The notes below the pieces were generated by a model that made no database searches, was not told the origin of the DNA, and was given only the letters and a program-made list of their open reading frames with translations. Shown here in pieces: positions 55,297 to 64,000 of a DNA stretch of 64,000 nucleotides. How positions within the stretch are numbered: the first letter of the stretch is position 1; each line of letters opens with the position of its first letter. The DNA comes from Mycoplasmopsis agalactiae 14628 (GTDB taxonomy: Bacteria > Bacillota_I > Bacilli_A > Mycoplasmatales > Metamycoplasmataceae), in assembly GCF_000266865.1 (NCBI RefSeq), contig NZ_AJPR01000011.1, positions 124,001-188,000 on the forward strand, in the 5' to 3' direction. Position numbers and translations under genes: made by a program.

Positions 55297-55663
55297 ATGA
55301 ATTTGATTTTGGCTTGCACTAGTTTTTGTAGCATCAATAATATTGTTAGTTTTCATATTTCACTATAAAATAGAGAAAACGGAAAAAATTAACCTATATA
55401 TAGATGAGAAAAATAGGATGCATTTATTAGGCAACAATAAATTATTTTATTCGCTAAAACAGGGTCAAAAAATAATTTTAAAAATTAATGACAAGGCATA
55501 TGACATTAATGTTTCAAATATAAAGATTTTAAAAAATAGCGCACAAATTGATTTTATTAGTTATGATGATAATCTTAAACCTCTTTTAAGAAAAGATATT
55601 AGCATTGATGGGGTAATTCACTTAGGAGAAACAACACTATTTAATCTTCTATTCAAGCAATAA
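55274..55663 (+). CDS. Small single-pass membrane protein, possible exporter accessory
   Basis: 129 residues. It starts 23 bases before the end of the exporter gene, so translation is coupled. One N-terminal membrane segment (LALVFVASIILLVFIF) is followed by about 100 residues of beta-type sequence (QGQKIILKINDKAYDI..VSNIK). The position and topology are those of HlyD/BlpC-like membrane-fusion partners, but the coiled-coil hairpin and second half are missing. Function is inferred from context only. Confidence 0.65.
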
Positions 55664-55676
55664 AAAATGAATTTAT

Positions 55677-55682
55677 TATAAT
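55677..55682 (+). promoter_or_regulatory. -10 box for ybeY, probable leaderless transcript
   Basis: Perfect TATAAT six bases before the ATG, the same layout as polC. No ribosome site can fit. Confidence 0.55.
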
Positions 55683-55688
55683 AGTATT

Positions 55689-56147
55689 ATGGTTATTGTT
55701 AATATCAACATTGAAAACGGCAGTTCTTTCAATTTTAAAGCTGAATATGAACAAATTTTAAGTAATTTGCAAACATATTTTAAGCTAGAGGACAAGGAAA
55801 TATCAGTTGATGTTTCTATTGTCAACAACAGAAAAATCAAAAAGCTGAATAAAGAATACAGACAAAAGGACTATGCAACTGACATTTTATCCTTTGATTT
55901 TGGCGATAAAAGTCTTTATAAAAGCATGCCTTTTTTGCCTTTAGGTGAGCTTGTAATTAATCACGAAAAGGTTGAAGAGCAAGCAAAGGAATTTGGTCAT
56001 TCATTACGCCGGGAATATTGTTATTTGTATGCTCATGGACTAATTCACTTAATGGGGTATGATCATGAAGTTGAAGATGAAAGAATTGAAATGAATAAAA
56101 TAGTAGATGCAATATTTAATCCATTAAACATTACAAGAGAGGAATAA
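55689..56147 (+). CDS. ybeY: rRNA maturation endonuclease YbeY
   Basis: 152 residues. DYATDILSFDF, LGELVINHEKV, and the zinc site HGLIHLMGYDHE (H-x3-H-x5-H) define the family. It processes rRNA and takes part in ribosome quality control. The same gene order, ybeY-cdd-era, is found in many Firmicutes. It is three bases from cdd. Confidence 0.95.
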   Translation: MVIVNINIENGSSFNFKAEYEQILSNLQTYFKLEDKEISVDVSIVNNRKIKKLNKEYRQKDYATDILSFDFGDKSLYKSMPFLPLGELVINHEKVEEQAKEFGHSLRREYCYLYAHGLIHLMGYDHEVEDERIEMNKIVDAIFNPLNITREE

Positions 56148-56149
56148 GA

Positions 56150-56542
56150 ATGGTTGAAAAATTAAAAAGTTTATTAAAGTATGCATACTGCCCATGGTCG
56201 CATTTTCAAGTAGCTGCTATAGCAATTGATAAAGATGGGAAAGAATATCCTGGTGTCAATGTTGAAAATGCAGCATTTCCTTCAGGCCTATGTGCTGAAA
56301 GATCGGCGCTATTTGGTTCTGTTGCTTATGGGGCACAAGTGGGAACATTTAAAGAAATACACATTATTTCATCAAGTAATGAAGTAATTTCACCATGCGC
56401 TGGTTGCAGACAGGTTTTAACTGAATTTATGCCTGATGATGCCTTAATATATCAATACAATAATTCTGGTGACAATGTGAGAGTTAATAAACTTATTGAA
56501 CTTGTTCCACATCCAATAAGAACAGAACAAATTAAATCATAG
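56150..56542 (+). CDS. cdd: Cytidine deaminase
   Basis: Zinc enzyme of pyrimidine salvage, 130 residues. YCPWSHFQVAA, VNVENAAFPSGLCAERSAL (zinc site with catalytic Glu in CAE) and PCAGCRQVLTEF. AGAGGAATAAG precedes the ATG. Confidence 0.96.
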   Translation: MVEKLKSLLKYAYCPWSHFQVAAIAIDKDGKEYPGVNVENAAFPSGLCAERSALFGSVAYGAQVGTFKEIHIISSSNEVISPCAGCRQVLTEFMPDDALIYQYNNSGDNVRVNKLIELVPHPIRTEQIKS

Positions 56543-56553
56543 AGAGTACCATT

Positions 56554-57426
56554 ATGAAAGTATGTATTATAAGTATTCTGGGCAGACCAAATGTTGGTAA
56601 GTCATCATTATTAAACAAAATTATTAAATATGACTTAGCTATTGTCTCAAATGTGCCACAAACAACTAGAGATCAAATTATGGGTGTTTATACTGAAGAC
56701 GGGTATCAGTTTGTCTTTGTTGATACACCAGGTATTCATAAACCATTAAATCTTTTAGGCGAATCATTAAACAAAGAGGCATTTAGCTCACTTAAAGATA
56801 TTGATTGTGTTCTATTCCTGAGCCCAGTAAATGAAGACATAAAATCAGGTGACAAGTTAATTTTAGAAAGAATTGCAAATTCAAAAAATAAAATAGCCAT
56901 TATTTCTAAAATTGATTTAGCTAAATCACCTGATGAAATTGCTAAAAAAATTGATAGCTTAAAGGAATATGGTTTTAACAAAATTATCTCAGTTTCTAAT
57001 AAAAGTGATAAGTCGGTGAACTCATTAGTTGAAATATTGAAAGAGTATTCATATGAAGCGCCACCATTCTATGATGAAGACTATATTACTGATAAATCAA
57101 TGAGATTTATGGCTAAAGAATATATTCGTGAAAGCGCAATAAATCTTTTGACGGACGAGCTTCCACATTCAATTGCTGTTGAGGTACGAGACTTTATCGA
57201 AGAAGAAGAAAGAATAACTATTAATGCCATTATTTATGTTAAAAAAGAATCTCAAAAAGGCATTCTGATTGGTAAAGGCGCGTCAATGATTAAAAAAATT
57301 GGTACAAATGCCAGAATGAAGATGAGCCATCAGTTTGATACAAAGGTGACACTGAATTTAAAAGTTAAAGTTTCTAATAAATGAATCAATGACAAAAGTG
57401 CGCTTAAAAAATTTGGCTATAATTAA
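56554..57426 (+). CDS. era: GTPase Era
   Basis: 290 residues. G1 GRPNVGKSSLLN, G3 DTPGIHKP, G4 SKIDLAKS, and the C-terminal KH domain YVKKESQKGILIGKGASMIKKI. Binds the 3' end of 16S rRNA during 30S assembly. The last 14 codons follow a TGA Trp. The first residues (MKVCIISILGRPN) are hydrophobic as usual. Confidence 0.96.
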
Positions 57427-57460
57427 AATATAGAGATCTTTTTAAAAAGAAGGAATTATT

Positions 57461-58513
57461 ATGAATAGACAATTGTTAGACAGAATATTTGCTGAAAAAA
57501 ACATAGATTGTATAGTGTCATCAGCACCACAAACCAGACTATGATATTCAAATGTTCAAACCACTGATGGTTACATTATTATTGAAAAAGACAAAGCATA
57601 TTTATTTGTTGATAGTAGATATATTGAATACTGTGAAAAGTATGCTCAAAATGTTGAAGTTCGCTTATTAGCTGGAAAATCATTGAAGGAATTTTTTGAC
57701 GAAAAAGCCTATAAAAAAGTAGCATTTGAAAAAGATTACATCGTTTATGATGAATTTGATAGATTAGTTAAATTAATTAATCCTAAGACAGTTGCTTTTA
57801 TTAAAGGACAAGAATTAAGAATTAGGAAGAGCGAAGCAGAAATCAAGGCAATGGAAGAAGTAATAAGCATTTCATTGAAAGCTTATGAAAAATTAGTTCA
57901 ATGAATTACTCCTGGAATGACAGAAAAGCAAATTGCAACAAAATTGAACCACTTAATGAAAACATATGGTGCTCAAAAAGAAAGTTTTGATGAAATTGTT
58001 GCTTCTGGTCCTAACTCAGCTGAGCCACACCACCACCCAACTGATAGAAGAATTAAAAATGGTGAATTGTTAAAGATTGACTTTGGTGCTTTATACAACG
58101 GTTTTTGTGCTGACATTACTAGAACATTTATTCTAGGAAGACAAAATATAAGTGACAAACCTGAGCAAGAAAAAATATTAGAAATTGTTAAAGAAGCTGC
58201 TCGTTTAGGACGGGAAGCAGTTAAACCAGGCGTTATGGCTTCAGATATTGACAAAATATGTAGAGACTACATTCAAAAACAAGGATATGGATCATATTTT
58301 GTACACTCAACAGGCCATGGTCTAGGAATTGATGTTCATGAACTTCCTAATGTAAGCTCACACAGTGATTACATTTTAGAAGAAGGAATGATTATTACTG
58401 TTGAACCAGGAATTTACATCCCAGGACTTGGTGGTGCTAGAATTGAAGACGATGTGTTAGTTACTGCTGATGGACACCGTGTTCTAACACGCCCTGAAGA
58501 AGAAGCAATGTAA
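57461..58513 (+). CDS. pepP: M24-family Xaa-Pro aminopeptidase
   Basis: Removes N-terminal residues before proline. 350 residues. The metal ligands are visible: IDFGALYNGFCADITRTF (two Asp), HSTGHGLGIDVHE (His), ITVEPGIY (Glu) and GGARIEDDVLVT (Glu). The N-terminal domain (VDSRYIEYCEKYAQ) is short, typical of the PepQ/YpdF-sized group in mollicutes. AAGGAA precedes the ATG. A terminator follows. Confidence 0.93.
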
Positions 58514-58518
58514 ACATA

Positions 58519-58553
58519 ACACAAAAGAGAGCTGCAACGCTTTCTTTTTTGTT
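58519..58553 (+). terminator. Intrinsic terminator of pepP
   Basis: Stem AAAAGAGAGC/GCTTTCTTTT (one G-U) with loop TGCAAC and a T run. Confidence 0.8.
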
Positions 58554-58629
58554 AGAAAAACCATTTTTTATGAATTTGGAGCCTGTTTTTTTAACTTTTT
58601 GTTAAATATTTAATAAAATTCATATCACT

Positions 58630-60066
58630 ATGAAAGAACTAGAAAAGATAACCCCTTTAGAACTAGATTTTGCTAAGTGATACACTGATGTTGTAAAGCA
58701 AGGTAACTTAATTGAGTATGGCCCAGTCAAAGGAACATTAATTTTTAAACCAAATTCATATGGAATTTGAGAACAAATACAAAAAGCACTAAATGAAATT
58801 TTTAGTAGCTTAAAAGTTCAAAATGTATATCTTCCTTTGTTCATTCCTGATAGATTACTTGCTAAAGAAAAAGAACATATTGCTGGATTTAATCCTGAGT
58901 TAGCAACAATAACTAAAGTTGGTGACAAAGAGCTGGATCAAAAAATTTATGTAAGACCAACATCTGAGGTTTTATTTGCTGACCTATTTAAAAAAATGAT
59001 TGTTTCTCATAAGGATTTGCCTATTTTATACAACCAATGGGCAAATGTTGTAAGGTGAGAAAAAACAACAAATCCATTTTTAAGAAGCAGAGAATTTCTA
59101 TGACAAGAAGGTCATACATGCCATAAAAGTGCCATTGAAGCTAGAAAACTGACTAGAGAAATGATCAATGTGTATGCTAAATTTTTAAAAAATTATTTAG
59201 CTATACCAACAATTATCGGTAAGAAAACTCCATATGAAAAATTTGCTGGAGCCTGCTCAACATATACGGTTGAAGCAATGATGAAGGATGGAAAAGCATT
59301 GCAAGCTGGAACCAGCCACTATTTAGCACAAAACTTTTCTAAAAAGTTCGAGATCTCTTTCAAAAATGATAAAAATGAAGACGAGTTTGTATACCAAACA
59401 TCATGGGGTGTCTCTACAAGATTGCTAGGTGCAATTATAATGACCCATGGTGATAATAGAGGAATAATTATTCCTCCTAAGGTTGCTCCTGTTCAAGTTG
59501 ATATTTTGGAATTATTTGCTAATAAACAACCTAAAGTTCATGACTTTTGCTATGAATTAGCTAAGCAACTGGAAAGAAAATTTAGAGTAAGGCTTGATTC
59601 AACTGACAAATCTCCTGGCTATAAGGCTTCAAATTCTGAAATTCAAGGTGTACCACTTAGGATCGAGGTTGGCCCTAAAGATCTAGAAAATAAAACTGTA
59701 ACTATAGTTCGTAGGGACACCTTAGAAAAAACTATAGTTAGTGTATCAGATGTTAAGAGCAAGGTTCGCGAATTACTAAATAGCATTCATAATAATCTTT
59801 ATGAAAATGCCAAAAGAAAACTTGACGAAAATACTGTCCTTGTTGATAACTATGAAGAATTCAAAACTAAGATTAAGGAGAACAAATTTGTTTTAGCTCC
59901 TTTCTGCTGTGCTGAAGAAGCAGAAATAAAAATTAAAGAAGAGACAGGTGCAACAACTAGATGTATTCCTAGAAAATCACTAAAACCTGGCAAGGTTAAT
60001 AAGTGCATTTTCGAAGAATGTAGATCACAAACTAATAAGTATGTAATTTTTGCTAAAGCTTATTAA
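58630..60066 (+). CDS. proS: Prolyl-tRNA synthetase, short archaeal/eukaryote type
   Basis: 478 residues, lacking the insertion domain of the bacterial long form. Class II motifs: VYLPLFIPDRLL region, RPTSEVLFADLF, SREFLWQEGHTCHKS, GVSTRLLGAIIMTHGDNRG. The C terminus ends in CIFEECRSQTNKYVIFAKAY, the Zn-binding domain and terminal Tyr typical of the archaeal/eukaryote-type enzyme, which some mollicutes have. A -10-like TAAAAT (58614-58619) lies ten bases before the ATG with no ribosome site. Confidence 0.95.
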
Positions 60067-60122
60067 TTACTAACATTGATAGCGGTTTTATTTTCATAAC
60101 TTAAGCCAAACAAAGGAAAATT

Positions 60123-60494
60123 ATGATAACTAACATATCGCTTCATAATGTTTTAAATTACGCAATGTCAGACTTAGAAAAATATAAGTTTGTTGCCACA
60201 ATATGTAGGATAGAAAAAGCTAGTGCAAAATTAGACGAAAAAAGCAGCTTGCTTTATAGTGATAGAAATAAAATTCACCATAGAAGTCGCACATTTTTTT
60301 CTGATAAATTCAATAGGGCATTAGAGTGCTTAGAAGAGAATTACAAGCATTTAATAACTAAAGAATTTTTAGAAAAAGAAAACAATTACTGATATGAAGA
60401 GTTTTACTCAAAAACAACATACTATAAGTATCGTAAAAAAGCTGTTAATGAGTTTTTAGCCTATTATTTAGACAAAGACCATATGATTATTTAG
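60123..60494 (+). CDS. Small conserved-looking protein, possible sigma-region-4-like helix-turn-helix
   Basis: 123 residues with one TGA Trp. It resembles a small mycoplasma family of unknown function. ISLHNVLNYAMSDLEKYKFV starts a helical region, and the C-terminal EEFYSKTTYYKYRKKAVNEF is spaced like the DNA-reading helix of ArpU/sigma-region-4-like proteins. That reading is inference. AAAGGA precedes the ATG, and a strong terminator follows. Confidence 0.6.
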
Positions 60495-60497
60495 CAC

Positions 60498-60535
60498 GAA
60501 AGCAAGAGAGTTACTTCTCTTGCTTTTCTTTAAGT
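60498..60535 (+). terminator. Intrinsic terminator after the 123-residue gene
   Basis: Stem AAAGCAAGAGA/TCTCTTGCTTT with loop GTTACT and a T-rich tail. Confidence 0.85.
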
Positions 60536-60607
60536 AAGCGCAATAAAAAAAGAACTAAATCATTAAATTTTATATAATTAAAACACTATATAAATGGAGT
60601 TCAAGGT

Positions 60608-62428
60608 ATGGGTATTTCAGAGTCAATTTGAGCAAATTATGATCCTAATTCAAATTATTTGCCACTCAAAGAAAAGTTTTTAGAAGAAGCAAATAAATAT
60701 TTTGAAAATTCAGTAAAGCAATCTAATATTTCTGTAGAAGAGTGCCAAACACTAGCAAAAAATTATGAAGCTGCAGCCAATAGACAAGAGAAAACAAGTA
60801 AGGCTGTCGCATCCTCTTTAGCCTGATTTATAGTATTTTTGGTTCTTGGAGCAGTCGCATTTTTATGATTTGGAGTTGTTCTAAAGTTCAAAATTTTAGA
60901 TGTAGCAATATACAGCAGTGCTGACTTAGCGCAAGTTATTATTGCACCAATATTAGGTGTTACTTTCCTTGGTTTATCATTTGGTCTTCTCTTAGTTAAG
61001 TATATTAAAAACAAAAAGCAATTAATAAAAGACATAATAGCTAAAGATAAAGCTTACAAAAATGTTTCAAATGCAATAGCGCCTTTACTTTCACTTTTAG
61101 AAAGACATGGCATTAAAGAAGAAATTTTACAAAAAACAATGCCTGAAGTTAAGTTAGATAAATACTTATTGAATGAATGATATAACAGCTTTGTAAGTGA
61201 GTATGGTGCACAGAATCTTTTAAGCAAGAGTGAAAACACATATTGTAAATCAACCTTAAGTGGAACTTTATTCACTTCTCCTTTTATTTTTGTTAATAAA
61301 AGAGGTTGAAGATATGTTGATGTTGATTATACTGGTTCTATAACCATAACATGAACAGAGACATACTATGTTAATAATGAAGCTAGAAGCAGAGAAAGAT
61401 CAGAAGTGCTTGTAGCCACTGTGACAAAACCAGCACCTGAATTTAGTGATGATAATTACTTGCTTTTTGGCTCAAATGAAGGAACAAAACTTAGTTTCTT
61501 TAGAAAGCCAACAAAAGTTAATGTAATGAATGAGCGGGAAATAGAAAAGTTTTTGAGAAAAAGAAGCGACGAATTATCTAAACTTACCGAGAAAGCTATT
61601 GCTAATAATTCATCATTTAGAGTAATGAGCAACACTAAATTTGAGGCTTTATTTGATGCAACTAATAGAGATAATGAAAGAGAATATCGTGAGCTCTTTA
61701 CCCCTTTGGCACAGAAGAATATGACAAATTTGCTTTTGGATAAGAAAAATGGTTACGGTGATAATTTTAAGTTTTCTAAAAGCGGTAATGTCAACTTAAT
61801 TGAGAACACTCAATTGGATCAAGACGATAATGAAATATTCAAAGAAATAGTTGATTGCAATTCATATTCATATAATGAAGTTTTCAATAAATTTAACCAA
61901 AAAATGGCTTTATTTTTCAAAGAATTTTATTTCAGCATAGCTCCATTATTATGCATTCCTAACTATATATCATCTATTGAAAAACCACTAAATCAAACTA
62001 ATGACAAGAGTCTTTCATATCTAGAACTAGAAAAACTGGCACACAGCACAATATATAAAAAAGGCAGCAATGATTGAACAGACACTGAATTTGTAGTTAA
62101 CATCTCGGACGTGTATAAGTCAGATTCTAACTTTGAAGAATTTAGTGTCCAAGCACAAGGTTTTTCAACTTCAATTGAAACTGATTATGTAACTAAAATG
62201 GGGCCTGATGGTGAGCTTCACACCATTCCAGTTCACTGAACCCTATACACTCCTGAGCATCGTGAATTTGTAATTCAAGTTGGAAAAATTAATGAATTTG
62301 AAAGTCACGATTCATATCTTAATGAACTAAGCGAAGTGTTAAAAGAATTTGCTGATGAAGACCAATCATTAGCTAAAGGCCAAACACTTTCTAGCTACGT
62401 AAGAGTGTTCCAAAAAGATACAAACTAG
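60608..62428 (+). CDS. DUF3137-like membrane protein
   Basis: 606 residues with about ten TGA Trp. A helical N terminus of about 70 residues is followed by two hydrophobic segments (SLAWFIVFLVLGAVAFLWF and VIIAPILGVTFLGLSFGLLLV), then a large cytoplasmic or external domain with an RGWRYVDVDYTGSITITWTE beta stretch. This layout and the next gene, lemA, fit the DUF3137-LemA pairs seen in mollicutes and some other bacteria. Function unknown. The weak GGAGTTCAAGG region before the ATG may serve as ribosome site. Confidence 0.65.
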
Positions 62429-62488
62429 ATTGTCTGTTTTATATAAGCTAACAACAAGTTGCAAACAGAGAAATAATAAAATTTAATA

Positions 62489-62494
62489 TATAAT
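62489..62494 (+). promoter_or_regulatory. -10 box for lemA
   Basis: TATAAT about 35 bases before the lemA start, with AAGGAG at 62518-62523 as the ribosome site. Confidence 0.5.
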
Positions 62495-62528
62495 TTTTAA
62501 TATAAAAATGACTGTTTTAAGGAGAAAT

Positions 62529-63227
62529 ATGGCAAATCAATTAGATGAATTAACTGGCCCAGTTAATCCTCAAGGAAGAGATATTAATGTTATTCATAAG
62601 CAAATTCCTGCTAAAGTAACGTGACGTTCAACTTTATTTGAAGTTATATTATGACTACTATTATTAATCCCCGGAATAGTTTTTCTATTTATGAAAGTTA
62701 AGGCTAAAAACTACTTGCAAAAATTAGAACAAGAAATTCAAGCCAAGTCTTCAACAATAAATGCCTACTTATTAAATAGAGTTAATATAATGGATAATGC
62801 TGTATCTATTGCTAAAGAAGCAGTTAGATTTGAGACTGAAGTTTTAGAAAAAATCACTGCATATAGAAGTGGGATAAATATTACTGATGCTAATCGGGCA
62901 CAAGTAGCTGAAGATATTGACAAAACATTTAACTCAGTTGCTTCAACTCTTCAAGGTTTAAGAAATGTCAATGTACAATTTGAAAGATATCCAGAATTAA
63001 AAGCGCATGAATTACTTCACAGACTTATGGACGAAAACAGAAGAAGTCAAGCAGAAATTACAGCTGCAAGAGAGCTTTATAATGATACTGTTACCATATG
63101 AAACAAAGCAATTTTTGAATGACCAACAAAAGCAATAGTTGCTTCTAAAGAAGGTTATACAACAAGAGTTCCATTTTCAGTAAGTCAGGAAATAAAAGAG
63201 CGTGCAAACGCAAACTTTATGGCATAA
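62529..63227 (+). CDS. lemA: LemA-family protein
   Basis: 232 residues. After a 40-residue soluble stretch there is one hydrophobic segment (LFEVILWLLLLIPGIVFLF), then the helical LemA domain: NYLQKLEQEIQAKSSTINAY, EVLEKITAYRSG, VQFERYPELKAHELLHRLMDE, ARELYNDTVTIWNKAIFEWP. The C terminus lacks the usual C-terminal helices of longer members. LemA proteins are membrane-anchored helical bundles of unclear function. Five TGA Trp. Terminator directly after. Confidence 0.85.
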
Positions 63228-63233
63228 AAAATC

Positions 63234-63260
63234 AAAAAGACGGCACTAAGCCGTTTTTTT
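63234..63260 (+). terminator. Intrinsic terminator of lemA
   Basis: Stem ACGGC/GCCGT flanked by A and T runs, loop ACTAA. Confidence 0.8.
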
Positions 63261-63344
63261 GAATCCAATTTTAAGAAAAAAGGCATTATTTCCATATTAA
63301 ACTTTTTATTTTTTGAGCCAGACTTAAAACACCTTAATTTACAT

Positions 63345-63350
63345 TATAAT
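63345..63350 (+). promoter_or_regulatory. -10 box for the phosphoketolase gene
   Basis: TATAAT with a leader of about 60 bases. CAAAGGAG (63403-63410) is a strong ribosome site before the ATG at 63416. Confidence 0.5.
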
Positions 63351-63415
63351 TTTTTATACTAATATTTATAAGTCATGTTGTGAGTATTATGTAATAAAAC
63401 TTCAAAGGAGTAATT

Positions 63416-64000
63416 ATGAAAAAGTCACACGATTTTGACAGCAAGGAATATCTAAATTTAGTTGACGCCTGATGAAGAGCTGCTAACTATTTATCAGTTG
63501 GCCAAATGTATTTAAGAAATAATCCACTTTTAAAAACACCACTTACCAATAATGATGTAAAAATTTACCCAATTGGTCACTGAGGAACAGTTCCTGGTCA
63601 AAACTTTATTTATGCACATTTAAACAGAATCATAAACAAATACGACCTTAATATGTTTTTCATTAGCGGTCCAGGTCATGGCGGTCAAGTTATAGCTTCA
63701 AACACATATCTTGATGGCTCATATACTGAATTATTCCCACATGTTACTAGAGACATAAAAGGAATGACACACTTATTTAAATACTTCTCATTCCCTGGCG
63801 GAACAGCTAGTCATGCTGCTCCTGAATGTCCTGGTTCTATTCATGAAGGTGGTGAATTAGGTTATTCATTATCACATGCTGCAGGTGCAGTTTTAGATAA
63901 CTCTGATGTTATTGCTGCTACAGTTGTAGGTGATGGCGAATCAGAAACTGGTCCTCTTTCAGCAGGTTGATTTATAAATTCATTTATTAACCCAGCTAAC
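63416..64000 (+). CDS. xfp: Phosphoketolase (xylulose-5-P/fructose-6-P), 3' end beyond window
   Basis: First 195 residues of a roughly 790-residue thiamine-diphosphate enzyme that cleaves xylulose 5-phosphate to acetyl phosphate and glyceraldehyde 3-phosphate. [84 protein letters not shown] and [16 protein letters not shown] are typical of the family. TGA codons are Trp. Confidence 0.95.

Overview
The window is AT-rich DNA from a mollicute. TGA is read as tryptophan throughout: dozens of conserved genes (asnA, polC, pheS, lgt, pdhA, oppC, proS) are only continuous under genetic code 4. The gene set is small and typical of the Mycoplasma/Mycoplasmopsis hominis group, and a bovis/agalactiae-like species is a reasonable guess. 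It includes OppABCDF, lipoproteins with mycoplasma lipoboxes, a NadD-YqeK fusion, a short archaeal/eukaryote-type ProRS, an RNA polymerase delta subunit and a phosphoketolase. No insertion sequence, rRNA, CRISPR array or prophage was seen.

Layout. 1-5.4 kb: end of asnA, then polC. 5.4-5.7 kb: two tandem Arg tRNAs. 5.7-17.7 kb: a dense housekeeping run (rarA, pheS, ung, pheT, glyA, a prolyl aminopeptidase, sufS-sufU, dinB, nadD-yqeK, rluB), much of it with overlapping stop and start codons. 17.7-22 kb: a lipoprotein, rpoE (delta), fba, a nuclease lipoprotein, and rplK-rplA behind a probable L1-binding leader. 22-24.6 kb, minus strand: a three-gene cassette of unknown function that encodes a membrane-anchored protein with a nucleotidyltransferase-like active site. 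24.8-30.6 kb: trmL, a TrmH-family methylase, a mini DivIVA-like protein, rbgA, hprK, lgt, trxB. 31.5-36.4 kb: the pyruvate dehydrogenase genes. 36.6-38.3 kb: rpmB and two minus-strand genes. 38.4-47.7 kb: a non-coding stretch with a candidate small RNA, then oppABCDF. 47.7-52.6 kb: lipoproteins and membrane proteins, one with a transglutaminase-like triad. 52.6-64 kb: rpiB, a C39-peptidase ABC exporter with a tiny accessory protein, ybeY-cdd-era, pepP, proS, small unknowns, a DUF3137/LemA pair and the start of a phosphoketolase.

The most unusual content is in three places. First, the pyruvate dehydrogenase locus has no visible lipoyl domain. E2 is only a catalytic domain preceded by a separate 74-residue Cys-containing protein, and E3 carries an 11-cysteine tail where other mycoplasmas have a lipoyl domain. 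Second, the minus-strand cassette at 22.0-24.6 kb encodes an uncharacterised membrane nucleotidyltransferase-like protein between two other unknown proteins. Third, an 11-base word, CTATAAAACAG, recurs eight times, always in the sense of transcription and in different reading frames as well as between genes, about two orders of magnitude above a rough composition estimate.
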